Below are positions 20,300 to 29,158 of a stretch of 64,000 nt of DNA, piece by piece. A program made the position numbers and the translations under genes. Source of the stretch: Pantoea ananatis LMG 2665 (GTDB lineage: Bacteria; Pseudomonadota; Gammaproteobacteria; Enterobacterales; Enterobacteriaceae); the NCBI RefSeq assembly GCF_000710035.2, contig NZ_JMJJ01000017.1, positions 124,001-188,000 on the forward strand, written 5' to 3'. Below the pieces are notes generated by a model, which saw only the letters and a list, made by a program, of their open reading frames with translations, did not search any database and was not told where the DNA came from. Every line of letters begins with the position of its first letter. Within the stretch, counting starts at the first letter, position 1.

Positions 20300-21122
20300 A
20301 ACAGCCTCCCCTTGTGCGGGTGCAAAAACGCAGAAACTAATTTAGCCTAAATTTAAATATTTAGCGCCCTGTTAAAGGACGATTTATCGCAAACAAGGGC
20401 TATGCGAGACTGTATAACATGACCGGAACTTTTTTCTAAGATTTTTAACGAGAAACCGCGCCGTCAGCCTCGCGCCTGGCGTTTTCAGCTATGTCGATAT
20501 CACACATGACTGCAAGCCAAAGTGAAGCAATCGCGCCAATAAACGACCTGATTATTCCGGGCATATTTATCATTCACCTCATCAAAAGCGCAGCTGCCTG
20601 CCTGAATAACCGCAGGCTATAACATGAAATGCGTTCAGCTGTTGCGCTTACCGCTCTTTCAGCAATATCTTCAGATCGTTTTGTGTAACGCGTTACCGCC
20701 TCCTTCTCTGGGCCTGACGGGGCGGAAGCGAAAATGGCGGCTCATACACAAGCGTAAAACGCGCGCTACCCTGTTGCTGAAGCCAACAACACCAACCGCG
20801 ATCATATGGCTATAAATAGTCAAGATGTCGCAGGCCACCTGTCGCGTCTTTTCTGTCTGATTTATCGACGCATAAGGTAACGCCTGTCCTGCTGCCCTTT
20901 CCTTTCTTCTGCACGGCTGTCAACAGGCCTTCGAAATCTGTCCTTCCCGTAGTAAGCTACGCCCTACAGCCAATATGGGTCATGTCCATTGAGCGTTGAG
21001 CGTTGAGCGTTGAGCGTTGAGCAATGACGAAAGCTGACGGTAACCCGTTTGACTATAATTAACAGATTTAAAACCCCTGCCAGATGGCTTCGTTTATGGG
21101 CTGGGTGTTCAGGAATGGAAGT
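20300..21122. other. Non-coding stretch with a 7-bp tandem repeat
   Basis: About 820 bp without a recognisable gene. Its only clear structure is the tandem repeat at 20989-21022. Confidence 0.4.
20989..21022. repeat. Tandem repeat, 7-bp unit x5
   Basis: Five uninterrupted copies of TTGAGC separated by G (unit TTGAGCG), 34 bp in all. It lies about 100 bp upstream of a small hypothetical gene and is likely to vary in copy number between strains. Confidence 0.9.
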
Positions 21123-21362
21123 ATGCTGACTGAAGAACAGTTGAATCACATTGTCACCCACCCCGACGACGTTTCTCATCAGGTTGTGGCAATGGCAAAA
21201 GAGTTACTGGCCTACCGGGCCGCTTTCGCGCGGCCCTATGCAGTCATAGAACCTTTGGGGATGACCTACATCGGCGATGAAAATGCAGCCATGGTCTGGC
21301 ACCCAAAACATGGTGAAGACGGCGATACACGCTTGTATCTCAAACCCCTGATAGACGAGTAA
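21123..21362 (+). CDS. Unknown 79-residue protein
   Basis: Starts MLTEEQLNHIVTHPDDVSHQVVAMAKELLAY. It has an amphipathic helical N-terminus followed by a short sheet-like region (AVIEPLGMTYIGDENAAMVWHPKHGE). It is soluble with no catalytic motif. The ATG at 21123 follows GGAAGT and is preferred over one at 21084. It resembles small phage- or plasmid-borne proteins in style, but I do not recognise a family. Confidence 0.5.
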   Translation: MLTEEQLNHIVTHPDDVSHQVVAMAKELLAYRAAFARPYAVIEPLGMTYIGDENAAMVWHPKHGEDGDTRLYLKPLIDE

Positions 21363-21629
21363 CGCTCGCTGGCGGGATAACGGTTGCGTGACCCAGGCGC
21401 GTATTTTATCAGCCGGTTCAGCGATGTCGTGTTCTGGCGCCAACCCTGGTACCTGCCTGACGCATTTATCCTGTCGCAAACCCTTAATCCTTTCTCAGCC
21501 GCGCGCTCCTCTGGGCAAATCTTGATGCCATGCCCGGGCAATAATCTGTGCCACGCGGTTAACGCGCTGTTCCGCCACGCACTCATCCGCACCCGATGGG
21601 TCTGCAACACCGCCATAGGCAACGGCGTG

Positions 21630-22400
21630 TTACACGGGTTCCGCGATCGTCAGCGCAGGGAGTGGGTTTGACAGCAACCTTTGCCGGATCTCATTATCCA
21701 GGTTGGCATCGGTGACAATATCCGTAAGCTCCTTCAAATGCACCACGTTGAACAGCGACCATGCGCCGTATTTTGAGCTGTCTGCCAGTAAAATTCGGCG
21801 CTGGGCGTTCCTGATCAGGTCCCGTTTGAGCGCGGCCTTTTCTTCTGTAGGCGACGTCACGCCCTTAACCCCATCCCATCCGTTACCGCTCAGGAAGGCA
21901 ATGTCCGGATGAATATTATTAAGCAGTTTTCGCCCGTGGTCACCAATGCACGACTGGCTGCTTTCATCAATGCGACCGCCAATAATTGTCACTTCAATCT
22001 GTTTGAACTCAGACAAAAACAGCGCGATATGGAGATCGTTGGTGATCACACGCAAAGGCATATGGGTAATCTGTCGCGCCAGCTCAAACATGGTAGTACC
22101 GGCGTCCAGTATCACCGCATCACCGGCTTTGATAAAACTGGCCGCAACGCGGGCAATCGCGTGTTTCTCAGCCAGATTGCGCGACGACTTTTCCAGCGTC
22201 GTGGGCTGAGAAGGGATAAACCGGTTCAGGGTAACGCCGCCATGCGTGCGACTGACGACACCTTCGTGATCGAGTTTAATCAGATCGCGTCTTATGGTCG
22301 CAGGTGACGCACCGGTCACCGTAACAAGCTGTTCAACCGTGACCAGATTGTTGCCTTTAAGATAATTCATGATCGATTCTAAGCGACTGTTTTCTTTCAT
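21630..22400 (-). CDS. DeoR-family transcriptional repressor
   Basis: A 256-residue regulator from the ATG at 22400. The N-terminal winged helix-turn-helix ([38 protein letters not shown]) is the DeoR signature. The C-terminal sensor domain ([19 protein letters not shown]... [27 protein letters not shown]... [21 protein letters not shown]) follows. Effectors are usually phosphorylated sugars. No sugar catabolic genes adjoin it, so its target is unclear. It is distinct from the YciT-like regulator at 13429. Confidence 0.85.
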   Translation of the reverse strand: MKENSRLESIMNYLKGNNLVTVEQLVTVTGASPATIRRDLIKLDHEGVVSRTHGGVTLNRFIPSQPTTLEKSSRNLAEKHAIARVAASFIKAGDAVILDAGTTMFELARQITHMPLRVITNDLHIALFLSEFKQIEVTIIGGRIDESSQSCIGDHGRKLLNNIHPDIAFLSGNGWDGVKGVTSPTEEKAALKRDLIRNAQRRILLADSSKYGAWSLFNVVHLKELTDIVTDANLDNEIRQRLLSNPLPALTIAEPV

Positions 22401-22886
22401 GTTATGTGTACCTGAACAGGTTTTTATTTTCCGTAATGCTGCCATGATCGCAAACTGTGCTTTTTGTGTCCAGGTAATCTCTGGAAAGGTGATTAACTCA
22501 GCTCACTGGTGAGTAATACCGCTTTATGCGCCCGCCTCCTGACCACCCTGCTCAGACTGTTCAGGTAAAATCGTTTTAATTTCTCTGACGAAAAGTGGAG
22601 ACATTAAATATTGTCGCGGAGTACGAGGAATCGTTATTCATCCCTTTCGCAACACCACACCCGCACTCTTGCTGGCTGCCTGACGATTAACAATGACTCG
22701 CGATAGAAGATAGCGGATCGGTAAAAATGGCAATATTCAGGCTGAATTCAAAATGCGTAGCAGGAGAGAAGGATAATACAGGGCGGGTACGTAGAGCATA
22801 AGTGGAATAACAGCAGCGTTCCGTGCTGCCAGGAATAGATTACCGATAAACGTTCAGACTATGATGTTATAACGGCATGAGCATAC
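22401..22886. other. Gap between the DeoR gene and bluF
   Basis: About 490 bp. I see no gene, repeat or clear regulatory site. Confidence 0.35.
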
Positions 22887-24080
22887 TTACATTGCGTCAC
22901 GATATTCTGGCCAGGCAACCGCATCGGACTGCCCCGAATCTGGCGACGCAAACAGACTGCCCTGAAAGTTGATCACGCCCGCGGCTTCCAGCCACATCCA
23001 CTCTTCCGCTTTCACGATGCCTGCGGCAATTACCGTGATTTCTAATGCTGAACAGCATTTGATGATCGCCTGAACAACTGCCTGTTTCGGGCCGCTTCGA
23101 TGAACATCCGTGGTGATACTGGAATCAATACGAATGCGATCGGGCTGAATGTGGGTCAGCAATGACAATCCTGCCGAGCCCGCACCGAAGTTATCAACGG
23201 ACAGGCTGATACCGGCGGCTTTAAGCTCCCTGACAGCCACGGAAAACGCTTCCAGCCGTGAAATAACTTCGGTTTCACTGACGCCAATGACCACCTGCTC
23301 CGGCACCAGACCTGAGGCGTTGATGGTTGCAACAATTCTGGCAACGGCGTCCGGCACGACCACCAGCGTCATAGGAAGCAGGCTGACATACAGGGTCATT
23401 TCATCCGGACAGGCCCTGCCTGCCATCTCGAAAGCTTTAATCACGGCATCGAGGTCGGCATCATGTAACTTTTTATCCGACCCGTTGGGATCGCTGCCGC
23501 TGTGGCGCGTATCCGTAATCGCCTCAATAGCCGTCACCTGCCTGGCAAGGGGATCAACAACCGGTCGGAAGGTGATACCCGAAGGAGAGGATTTTGCCGC
23601 GCTTGAGGCAGGCGCTTCAGGAATGAATTCCCAGTATTCTGACGGTAATACCTCGTAGTAGTTTTCTTTTTCACGTGCTTCTACGAAGGTACGCAGGAAC
23701 TGCAGCGCTCTGTCAGCATAGGTCAGCTGATATTTGGAGGTGCCTTTATCGAGAACCGCCTGAAGCACGGTTGAACGATCGTGTTCACGCAAATCGAACA
23801 ACTCCATTCCGGCGTTACCGAAGCGACGGGATGGCGCGTAGTCACGCATCAGTTCTACCACGTTGTGATGTCGGCGATCGGCACAGATACGTTGGTAAAT
23901 AGCAAGAACGCCCTCTTCCGGGCCTTCCAGCAACTGGAAGAAATGTGTGCCATTAAACAACAAAATGCCTGTCACTTCATGGGAAGCATTAAGTATGCTG
24001 GCATCATCCACCATTCCTGGAAGCGTCTTAACAGGAACGTCATCCGAAATGTGGCTGCGGTAAATAATGGTGGTCAGCAA
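22887..24080 (-). CDS. bluF: BluF, blue-light sensor with BLUF and degenerate EAL domains
   Basis: A 397-residue protein aligning along its length with E. coli BluF (YcgF). The BLUF domain (1-95) binds FAD; Tyr7 (IIYRSH), Asn43 and Gln49 (FNGTHFFQLLEGPEEGV) make the light-switchable hydrogen-bond network. A linker (KGTSKYQLTYADRALQFLRTF) is conserved. The EAL-like domain lacks the catalytic set (AIEAITD in place of EAL, VDNFGAG for DDFGTG, FQGSLFA for QGY), so it does not act as a phosphodiesterase. In E. coli, BluF binds and inactivates the MerR-like repressor BluR in blue light and cold, releasing the ycgZ-ymgA-ariR operon. Those target genes occur 22 kb away in this window, but no bluR is visible. 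Confidence 0.96.
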   Translation of the reverse strand: MLTTIIYRSHISDDVPVKTLPGMVDDASILNASHEVTGILLFNGTHFFQLLEGPEEGVLAIYQRICADRRHHNVVELMRDYAPSRRFGNAGMELFDLREHDRSTVLQAVLDKGTSKYQLTYADRALQFLRTFVEAREKENYYEVLPSEYWEFIPEAPASSAAKSSPSGITFRPVVDPLARQVTAIEAITDTRHSGSDPNGSDKKLHDADLDAVIKAFEMAGRACPDEMTLYVSLLPMTLVVVPDAVARIVATINASGLVPEQVVIGVSETEVISRLEAFSVAVRELKAAGISLSVDNFGAGSAGLSLLTHIQPDRIRIDSSITTDVHRSGPKQAVVQAIIKCCSALEITVIAAGIVKAEEWMWLEAAGVINFQGSLFASPDSGQSDAVAWPEYRDAM

Positions 24081-24770
24081 AGGGCAGCTCCAACGTCGTC
24101 GTGATTGTAGAAGATAGCTTATCAGTTATTGTCCAAACATGCAGGTATCGGTTCGCGAACAGGCACAATAATTTACATTAATATACTACGGTGACGACGC
24201 TTCATCGCGGCACGATCCGGATTAATCTTGTGGCGTCGTGAAACCTATTCATTAAGGTTATTTATTTAAAAATGCCTATTCACCGTAAAGATCCCGACAT
24301 GGCTTATTGGTTGACTTTAACGCCTCGTTACCGCCCGCCATTGAGACAAGATAATGCCTTGTATTAGCTGACATTGCAGACGTAACCATTGAGTGCCATC
24401 CCGTCAGGCGGCGTAATGCACAACGCATAAATGACATAAGACCCGGCATGTATACATTAAAAAAAACGAACAATACCTGAAATTTAATTTAGGGCTGAAT
24501 GATAAAATAAAAGTGAATCGTTTGATTAAAATGGCCGCACTATTATTTATAATATTTCAGCGTCAAACTTCTTAACCAAAAAACAACGCCAAAAAAACGG
24601 ATACAATTTGCATTAAGTAAAAAGACATGAAAACTTTATAATTCCTACCCTCACTCTCCACAAGAAATAAATTAATTGCTTTTGCCTTTTATATTGATTG
24701 GGTTTTATTTCCAGCATTTGTCGTACACTCTTTTTTTGCAGTTCTATTCAGCAAACGGGCAGGAGCGGGA
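24081..24770. other. AT-rich divergent region between bluF and the GAF-EAL paralogue
   Basis: About 690 bp with no supported gene. It presumably contains the promoters of both divergent genes. A 10-bp palindrome GTTCGCGAAC occurs at 24151-24160. Confidence 0.4.
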
Positions 24771-26567
24771 ATGTCTATGGAATACACTAAAAAGGAACCT
24801 CACCGCACCAGTGAAAAAAATGCACTCAGCATTTCCGATCGCGGCCGGGATGAAGGTCTGAAGAAATTTCTGCGTCTGGCCAGCCAGCTGCTGGGCACCC
24901 ATGGAAGTTATATTACCGTTCTGACCGATGAACAGCATATTGTTCGCGCCAGTTATAATATTGAGCTGCAAGATTCATCTCGCGAGCAGGCCTTGTGCCG
25001 GCACGTGGTCGAAGGCGGCGCAACGGTCGTTGTCACGGATACCTGCCGTGATGCACGTTTTGCTCATCATCCGTTAATAACGCATGCGCCTTTCATCCGC
25101 TTTTATGTCGGCACGCCGCTAAAAAACAAAAATGGCCTGATGCTGGGGACGCTGTGCGTAACGGATACGGTACCGCGCCCTTTCGACAACCAGCAAAAAA
25201 ATATCTTTGAATCCCTGGCAGCGTTAGTTATCGCATTCCTTGACGCCTGGCACTCTGCGGCTTTTGTCGAACCGGTTACTGGCCTGGCGAATCGGGAACG
25301 TCTTGTTCGTGATATACAGCTCCTTGCTAATCTGAACGACACGGCTTTTCGCCGTCTGGTGCTGATTGACTGTATCGATATGTCACGCGCGTTCGAATTA
25401 TCCCGATCGTTAGGTATGGCATCGCTGGAGTCGTTGCTTAAAGATGTGGCGACGCTTCTGCCTTTACGCCTTCGACCAATCAGTGGCGGCATGCTTTATA
25501 CTATCGCCACCGGGCGTTTTGCGATTTTAACCCATACTGACAGCCACATCAGTGCGCGCTGGGTGGTCGAGCGTCTTAATGGAATCAGTGCTGATGTCGG
25601 TGATGGTCTGACTATGGCCCTGACCACCTGCGTCGGGCAAACAGATTTTGTTGCCGGTGATGCCCCCGCCCATGAGGTTCTCCGACGAGCAGTCAATGCG
25701 CTGGAATATGAGAGTGACCAAAAGGTCTCGCCGTTTCGTCTTGATGAATTAAGCGATTCAGGCTGTGCGCCAGATTTTACCCTGATGAGCGAACTGGCAG
25801 AAGCCTTACGACACAATCACGGTTTATATTTAGTTTTCCAGCCCAAGGTATGCCTGAAAAGCGGCAAACCTGTGGGCCTTGAAGCACAGATGCGCTGGCA
25901 CCATCCGTTGCGCGGCGACCTGCCGGCAGATAATTTTGTCACGCTGGCTGAGGGAACAGAGCTGGACAAACAGCTCACAGCCTGGCTGGTCGACCGCGCT
26001 ATTTGCCGCCTTAAGCGTCTCCGGCATCACCCTATTCAGTTACCTGTAACGATAAGTCTTCACGAGCGAGATGTTGCTGACGTCGCTTTTGCAGAAAAGC
26101 TGGCGGAGAAAATGCTAAAGGCAGGGCTGCCGGTCTCACTGCTCATCATCAAGATAGTGAAAACGGAGCATATCATTGACAGTCCGGCCGCCATGCTGGG
26201 GCTGGAAATGCTCAGACGTCTGGGATTCAGTATGACGTGGGAGGATGCCGCTAAAGGCTATAGCAAAATACGCTACCTTCGCCAAAGCCCGCCTGTCATC
26301 ATCAAGCTTAATAACGTCCTGGCAAACGCGATCAATGCAAAAATCACTTCACGTCTGATAGCGCACAGTATTTTTAGCACCTTAAAAGAGTTTAATACGA
26401 TCGTCTTAGCGGATGAAACCGGCTTTCCCGCTGCGACGTCACCCCTTGCCGCTCCCCCGCAAGATAATGATGTCGCATATGAATATTTCAATATCAAGCC
26501 CATGGCCGAAACTGAACTGGATGCCTGGCTGCGTTGGAAGTTACCTGGCGAGCCTTCCGGACACTAA
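24771..26567 (+). CDS. GAF-GGDEF-EAL paralogue, both enzymatic domains degenerate
   Basis: A 598-residue paralogue of the protein at 18533-20299; the two align without gaps for over 500 residues. The GAF domain is at about 30-160 and is well conserved (REQALCRHVV, FIRFYVGTPL, MLGTLCVTDT). The GGDEF loop is absent. In the EAL domain only part of the active site survives: Glu371 is in EAQ, Asn429 is Ser, Glu461 is Lys, Asp491 is Glu, the FGTG loop is AAKG, Glu548 is Asp and the QGY motif is gone. It is very unlikely to hydrolyse c-di-GMP and may be a binding or protein-interaction effector. AGGAG precedes the ATG. It is divergent from bluF. Confidence 0.88.
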   Translation: MSMEYTKKEPHRTSEKNALSISDRGRDEGLKKFLRLASQLLGTHGSYITVLTDEQHIVRASYNIELQDSSREQALCRHVVEGGATVVVTDTCRDARFAHHPLITHAPFIRFYVGTPLKNKNGLMLGTLCVTDTVPRPFDNQQKNIFESLAALVIAFLDAWHSAAFVEPVTGLANRERLVRDIQLLANLNDTAFRRLVLIDCIDMSRAFELSRSLGMASLESLLKDVATLLPLRLRPISGGMLYTIATGRFAILTHTDSHISARWVVERLNGISADVGDGLTMALTTCVGQTDFVAGDAPAHEVLRRAVNALEYESDQKVSPFRLDELSDSGCAPDFTLMSELAEALRHNHGLYLVFQPKVCLKSGKPVGLEAQMRWHHPLRGDLPADNFVTLAEGTELDKQLTAWLVDRAICRLKRLRHHPIQLPVTISLHERDVADVAFAEKLAEKMLKAGLPVSLLIIKIVKTEHIIDSPAAMLGLEMLRRLGFSMTWEDAAKGYSKIRYLRQSPPVIIKLNNVLANAINAKITSRLIAHSIFSTLKEFNTIVLADETGFPAATSPLAAPPQDNDVAYEYFNIKPMAETELDAWLRWKLPGEPSGH

Positions 26568-26614
26568 CGGTTTACCCTTCTGAACGGATTGCGAGGAGAG
26601 GTCTGGCCGATTGT

Positions 26615-27286
26615 TTATTTCTTTGCCAAATAACGTTTATTGTCACGCGCCTGAATACGCGCTTCCACGGGCGAGGGAAAAATATAATTATACAGGTCAC
26701 GATACAGGCTCAAATGCTTGATCACGCCTTCACGAATGGTTTTTGTCATATCATTCACTAAAAAGTCACAGGTAGTCTGAAAACTTCCCATTTTAAAAAA
26801 GGCTTTATCAAAAACCGTGACTGTTCCTTCCCATTTCATCAGGTACTCATCTCGCGTCGCATCGTGGCTGGCAATAAACAGACCTTTATGGGATTTAACA
26901 CCGTGGTTGCCAACATACGTCACCGGAGAATCATAACCGCGCTTGCTGCGCCAGCGGCAAAATTCATAAGGAACATCATAATGCGGCAAAATAAAATCGG
27001 GGCAGCGAAAGTGCGCGTCGCTTAATAAGCCATCGAGCGTGACAGAAAAATGCAAAAAATCCTGCATGAAATCGAACTGCCGCGTTTTAGTATATTCAAC
27101 ATGGATGTTGAAATTACCGGATAATACGTACCAGTAATTAGTAAATCCATTGACCAGAATACAAAAAACCTGCCAGTCACTGAGACGACGATCCCCCGCT
27201 AACCCTCTGAAACGACTGATCATCAACCTTGATTTTGGATGCTGATACGCTTTAAGTAACGGATCATTCATACCTTTCAGTAACAT
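26615..27286 (-). CDS. Unknown 223-residue protein
   Basis: A soluble, aromatic-rich protein (MLLKGMNDPLLKAYQHP...) with many Tyr, Phe and His residues and no membrane segment or signal. The ATG at 27286 is preferred over a GTG nine bases upstream because AAGGAG lies eight bases before it. No motif is recognised. Codon use and the intact frame support a real gene. It follows the GAF-EAL paralogue convergently with a 47-bp gap. Confidence 0.65.
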   Translation of the reverse strand: MLLKGMNDPLLKAYQHPKSRLMISRFRGLAGDRRLSDWQVFCILVNGFTNYWYVLSGNFNIHVEYTKTRQFDFMQDFLHFSVTLDGLLSDAHFRCPDFILPHYDVPYEFCRWRSKRGYDSPVTYVGNHGVKSHKGLFIASHDATRDEYLMKWEGTVTVFDKAFFKMGSFQTTCDFLVNDMTKTIREGVIKHLSLYRDLYNYIFPSPVEARIQARDNKRYLAKK

Positions 27287-27546
27287 CAGGCCCACTCCTT
27301 AGTAATTTGGCTTATCCTGCCATGTCGTTTTCATCCTGAAAAGGTGGCGTCTTCTGATTATGCGGCCTGAGGCACTGGCCTGACGCTTTCTCGCACGCAT
27401 TGGCTGTTCCCACATGCTTTATCTCATCGTTTCAGGCACTTTCGCCAAACGCCAGTACGCGCTTGCTGCTGAATGAAAAAGTGTAGAGGGCAGAAACACA
27501 ATTCCAGAAAAGTTGCGGATAATGGAGAGCGAGGCTGTGGAAGAAA

Positions 27547-28062
27547 TCAGAAGGGAAAGAGCGCCAGTGCGCGTTGCTGATGAAACTGAATAAAATCATG
27601 TTTCAATGCGCAATAGATCTTCATATCGCCCTGGCAGGCACGTTGTGCGGCGTATTTGACCGCAGCATATTCATGGCGAATCGCGGGAAAGTGTCGCAAA
27701 TAATCCCGGAACGCCAGGTGCTGTATGATATGCGGACTCCCCGGGAGAAAAGCATGAATCTGGTGGGTACGCGCCTGAACACCTTTAGTAAAATAGCGTC
27801 TTCCCGGAATACCGTTTTCTCCGCGCGGTTGATAGCCTGCCTGTATTAGCCCAGACTCTGCTGTTGGCGCATCAGGATTCATCACTTCTGCCAGAATATC
27901 GATGACAGGTTTGGCTGATAACCCTTCAACAGCCGTACGGCCAATGTGGTGGATAGCCACAAGATGCTCACCCAATGCCGCCGCGATAACAGCAGCTTCG
28001 GTAGAAAAGTGATCCGCCCATTCGGGCCGGTATTCACGGATAATCAAAGGGAAACGACTCAT
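27547..28062 (-). CDS. GrpB/UPF0157 nucleotidyltransferase-like protein
   Basis: A 171-residue GrpB-family protein. The fold is that of the nucleotidyltransferase superfamily. Family marks: REYRPEWADHF near the N-terminus, IHHIGRTAVEGLSAKPVIDILAEV (usually HIGSTSVPGLxAKPxIDI), RTHQIHAF and HLAFRDYLR. The function is unknown; some members are fused to dephospho-CoA kinase. Here the catalytic-type S-T of HIGST is R-T, which may matter. It starts 15 bases after the rluF stop and is probably co-transcribed. Confidence 0.85.
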   Translation of the reverse strand: MSRFPLIIREYRPEWADHFSTEAAVIAAALGEHLVAIHHIGRTAVEGLSAKPVIDILAEVMNPDAPTAESGLIQAGYQPRGENGIPGRRYFTKGVQARTHQIHAFLPGSPHIIQHLAFRDYLRHFPAIRHEYAAVKYAAQRACQGDMKIYCALKHDFIQFHQQRALALFPF

Positions 28063-28077
28063 TGATGCGCATCCGTT

Positions 28078-28950
28078 CTAGCGCCCTTTTTTCTTACGAC
28101 CCGGCTGGGTAAAGCGCTTGCGTGACGCCGGTTTATCCTCTGACTTTTCGCCCTGTTTAACGGCATTTTTTGCCGGTTTCTTTGCCGCCGGACTCTTCTG
28201 TGGTGTTTTCTTCGCTGGCTTGTCTTCTGAAGAGGAATTTTCGAGTAACTTAAACAGTTCAACCCGTTCATCATCCGTGAGATCGCGCCATTCTCCTAAA
28301 GGGATGCCTTTAAGATTGACGTTCATGATGCGCGTGCGTTCAAGCTTAGTCACTTCATAGCCAAAGTGTTTGCACATGCGACGGATTTGCCGGTTAAGCC
28401 CCTGAACCAGCGTAATACGAAACACGTAAGGCGCTTCTTTCTTTACTTTGCATTTTTTGGTTACCGTACCCAACATGGGAACACCTGACGCCATGCCCGC
28501 GATGAATTCGTCGGTAACAGGCTTATCGACGGTCACCACATATTCCTTTTCGTGGTTGTTGCCGGCACGCAAAATTTTATTGACCAGATCGCCATGGTTG
28601 GTCAGGAAAATTAGGCCCTGAGAATCTTTATCAAGCCGACCAATAGGGAAAACGCGCTTGCTGTGATTGACAAAATCACTGATGTTATCGCGCTCGCCTT
28701 CTTCCATAGTGGTAATAATGCCGGTTGGCTTGTTCAGCGCAATCAGCACCAAATCATCTTCATCACGTGGCTCAATTAACTGACCATTCACTTTTACGAC
28801 ATCGCCTGCAAAGACCTGGGCACCTACCGCCGCGCGCTTGCCATTGATGAAAACGTTGCCTTGTTCGATAAAGCGATCGGCATCGCGGCGGGAGCATATT
28901 CCGCTCTCACTGATGTATTTATTGAGCCGTGTAGATGATTGGGTCAGCAT
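28078..28950 (-). CDS. rluF: RluF, 23S rRNA pseudouridine synthase
   Basis: Converts U2604 of 23S rRNA to pseudouridine in E. coli. From the ATG at 28950 (behind GGAGGAACC) it has 290 residues, the E. coli length. The S4 RNA-binding domain ([30 protein letters not shown]) is at about 7-60 and the catalytic Asp107 is in [12 protein letters not shown] lysine/proline-rich tail (from about residue 245) is typical of RluF. It is unusual to find a housekeeping rRNA modification gene beside plasmid functions; the chromosome probably has its own copy. Confidence 0.92.
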   Translation of the reverse strand: MLTQSSTRLNKYISESGICSRRDADRFIEQGNVFINGKRAAVGAQVFAGDVVKVNGQLIEPRDEDDLVLIALNKPTGIITTMEEGERDNISDFVNHSKRVFPIGRLDKDSQGLIFLTNHGDLVNKILRAGNNHEKEYVVTVDKPVTDEFIAGMASGVPMLGTVTKKCKVKKEAPYVFRITLVQGLNRQIRRMCKHFGYEVTKLERTRIMNVNLKGIPLGEWRDLTDDERVELFKLLENSSSEDKPAKKTPQKSPAAKKPAKNAVKQGEKSEDKPASRKRFTQPGRKKKGR

Positions 28951-28986
28951 GGTTCCTCCAAAAACGCGCACTATACCTTACCGAAA

Positions 28987-29003
28987 CCCGCTTGCGAAGC
29001 GGG
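28987..29003. repeat. Hairpin upstream of rluF
   Basis: CCCGCTT-GCG-AAGCGGG forms a seven-bp stem with a three-base loop, 37 bp before the rluF start. It may be an attenuation structure or chance; no T run follows. Confidence 0.45.
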
Positions 29004-29158
29004 ATCCGTCAAACTTTCTGAGCCGTTCACCCTCCCTCAGCCAGGTAACGATTTATCTCGTGGCGATGACCTCAGGACACAGGCCGGGGTATCCGGCAGT
29101 CCAGCGCCCGGGTTCATGAGCAAGCAAACCTTTATCGCGTCCCTGCGACAACATCCTC

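Noticed and set aside
24151-24160. Palindrome GTTCGCGAAC upstream of bluF as a regulator site
   Set aside because: A 10-bp palindrome alone is not enough, and it fits no operator known to me for BluR or related proteins.
24276-24473. 65-codon open frame in the bluF divergent region
   Set aside because: Low-complexity, no ribosome site and no recognisable similarity; more likely promoter DNA.
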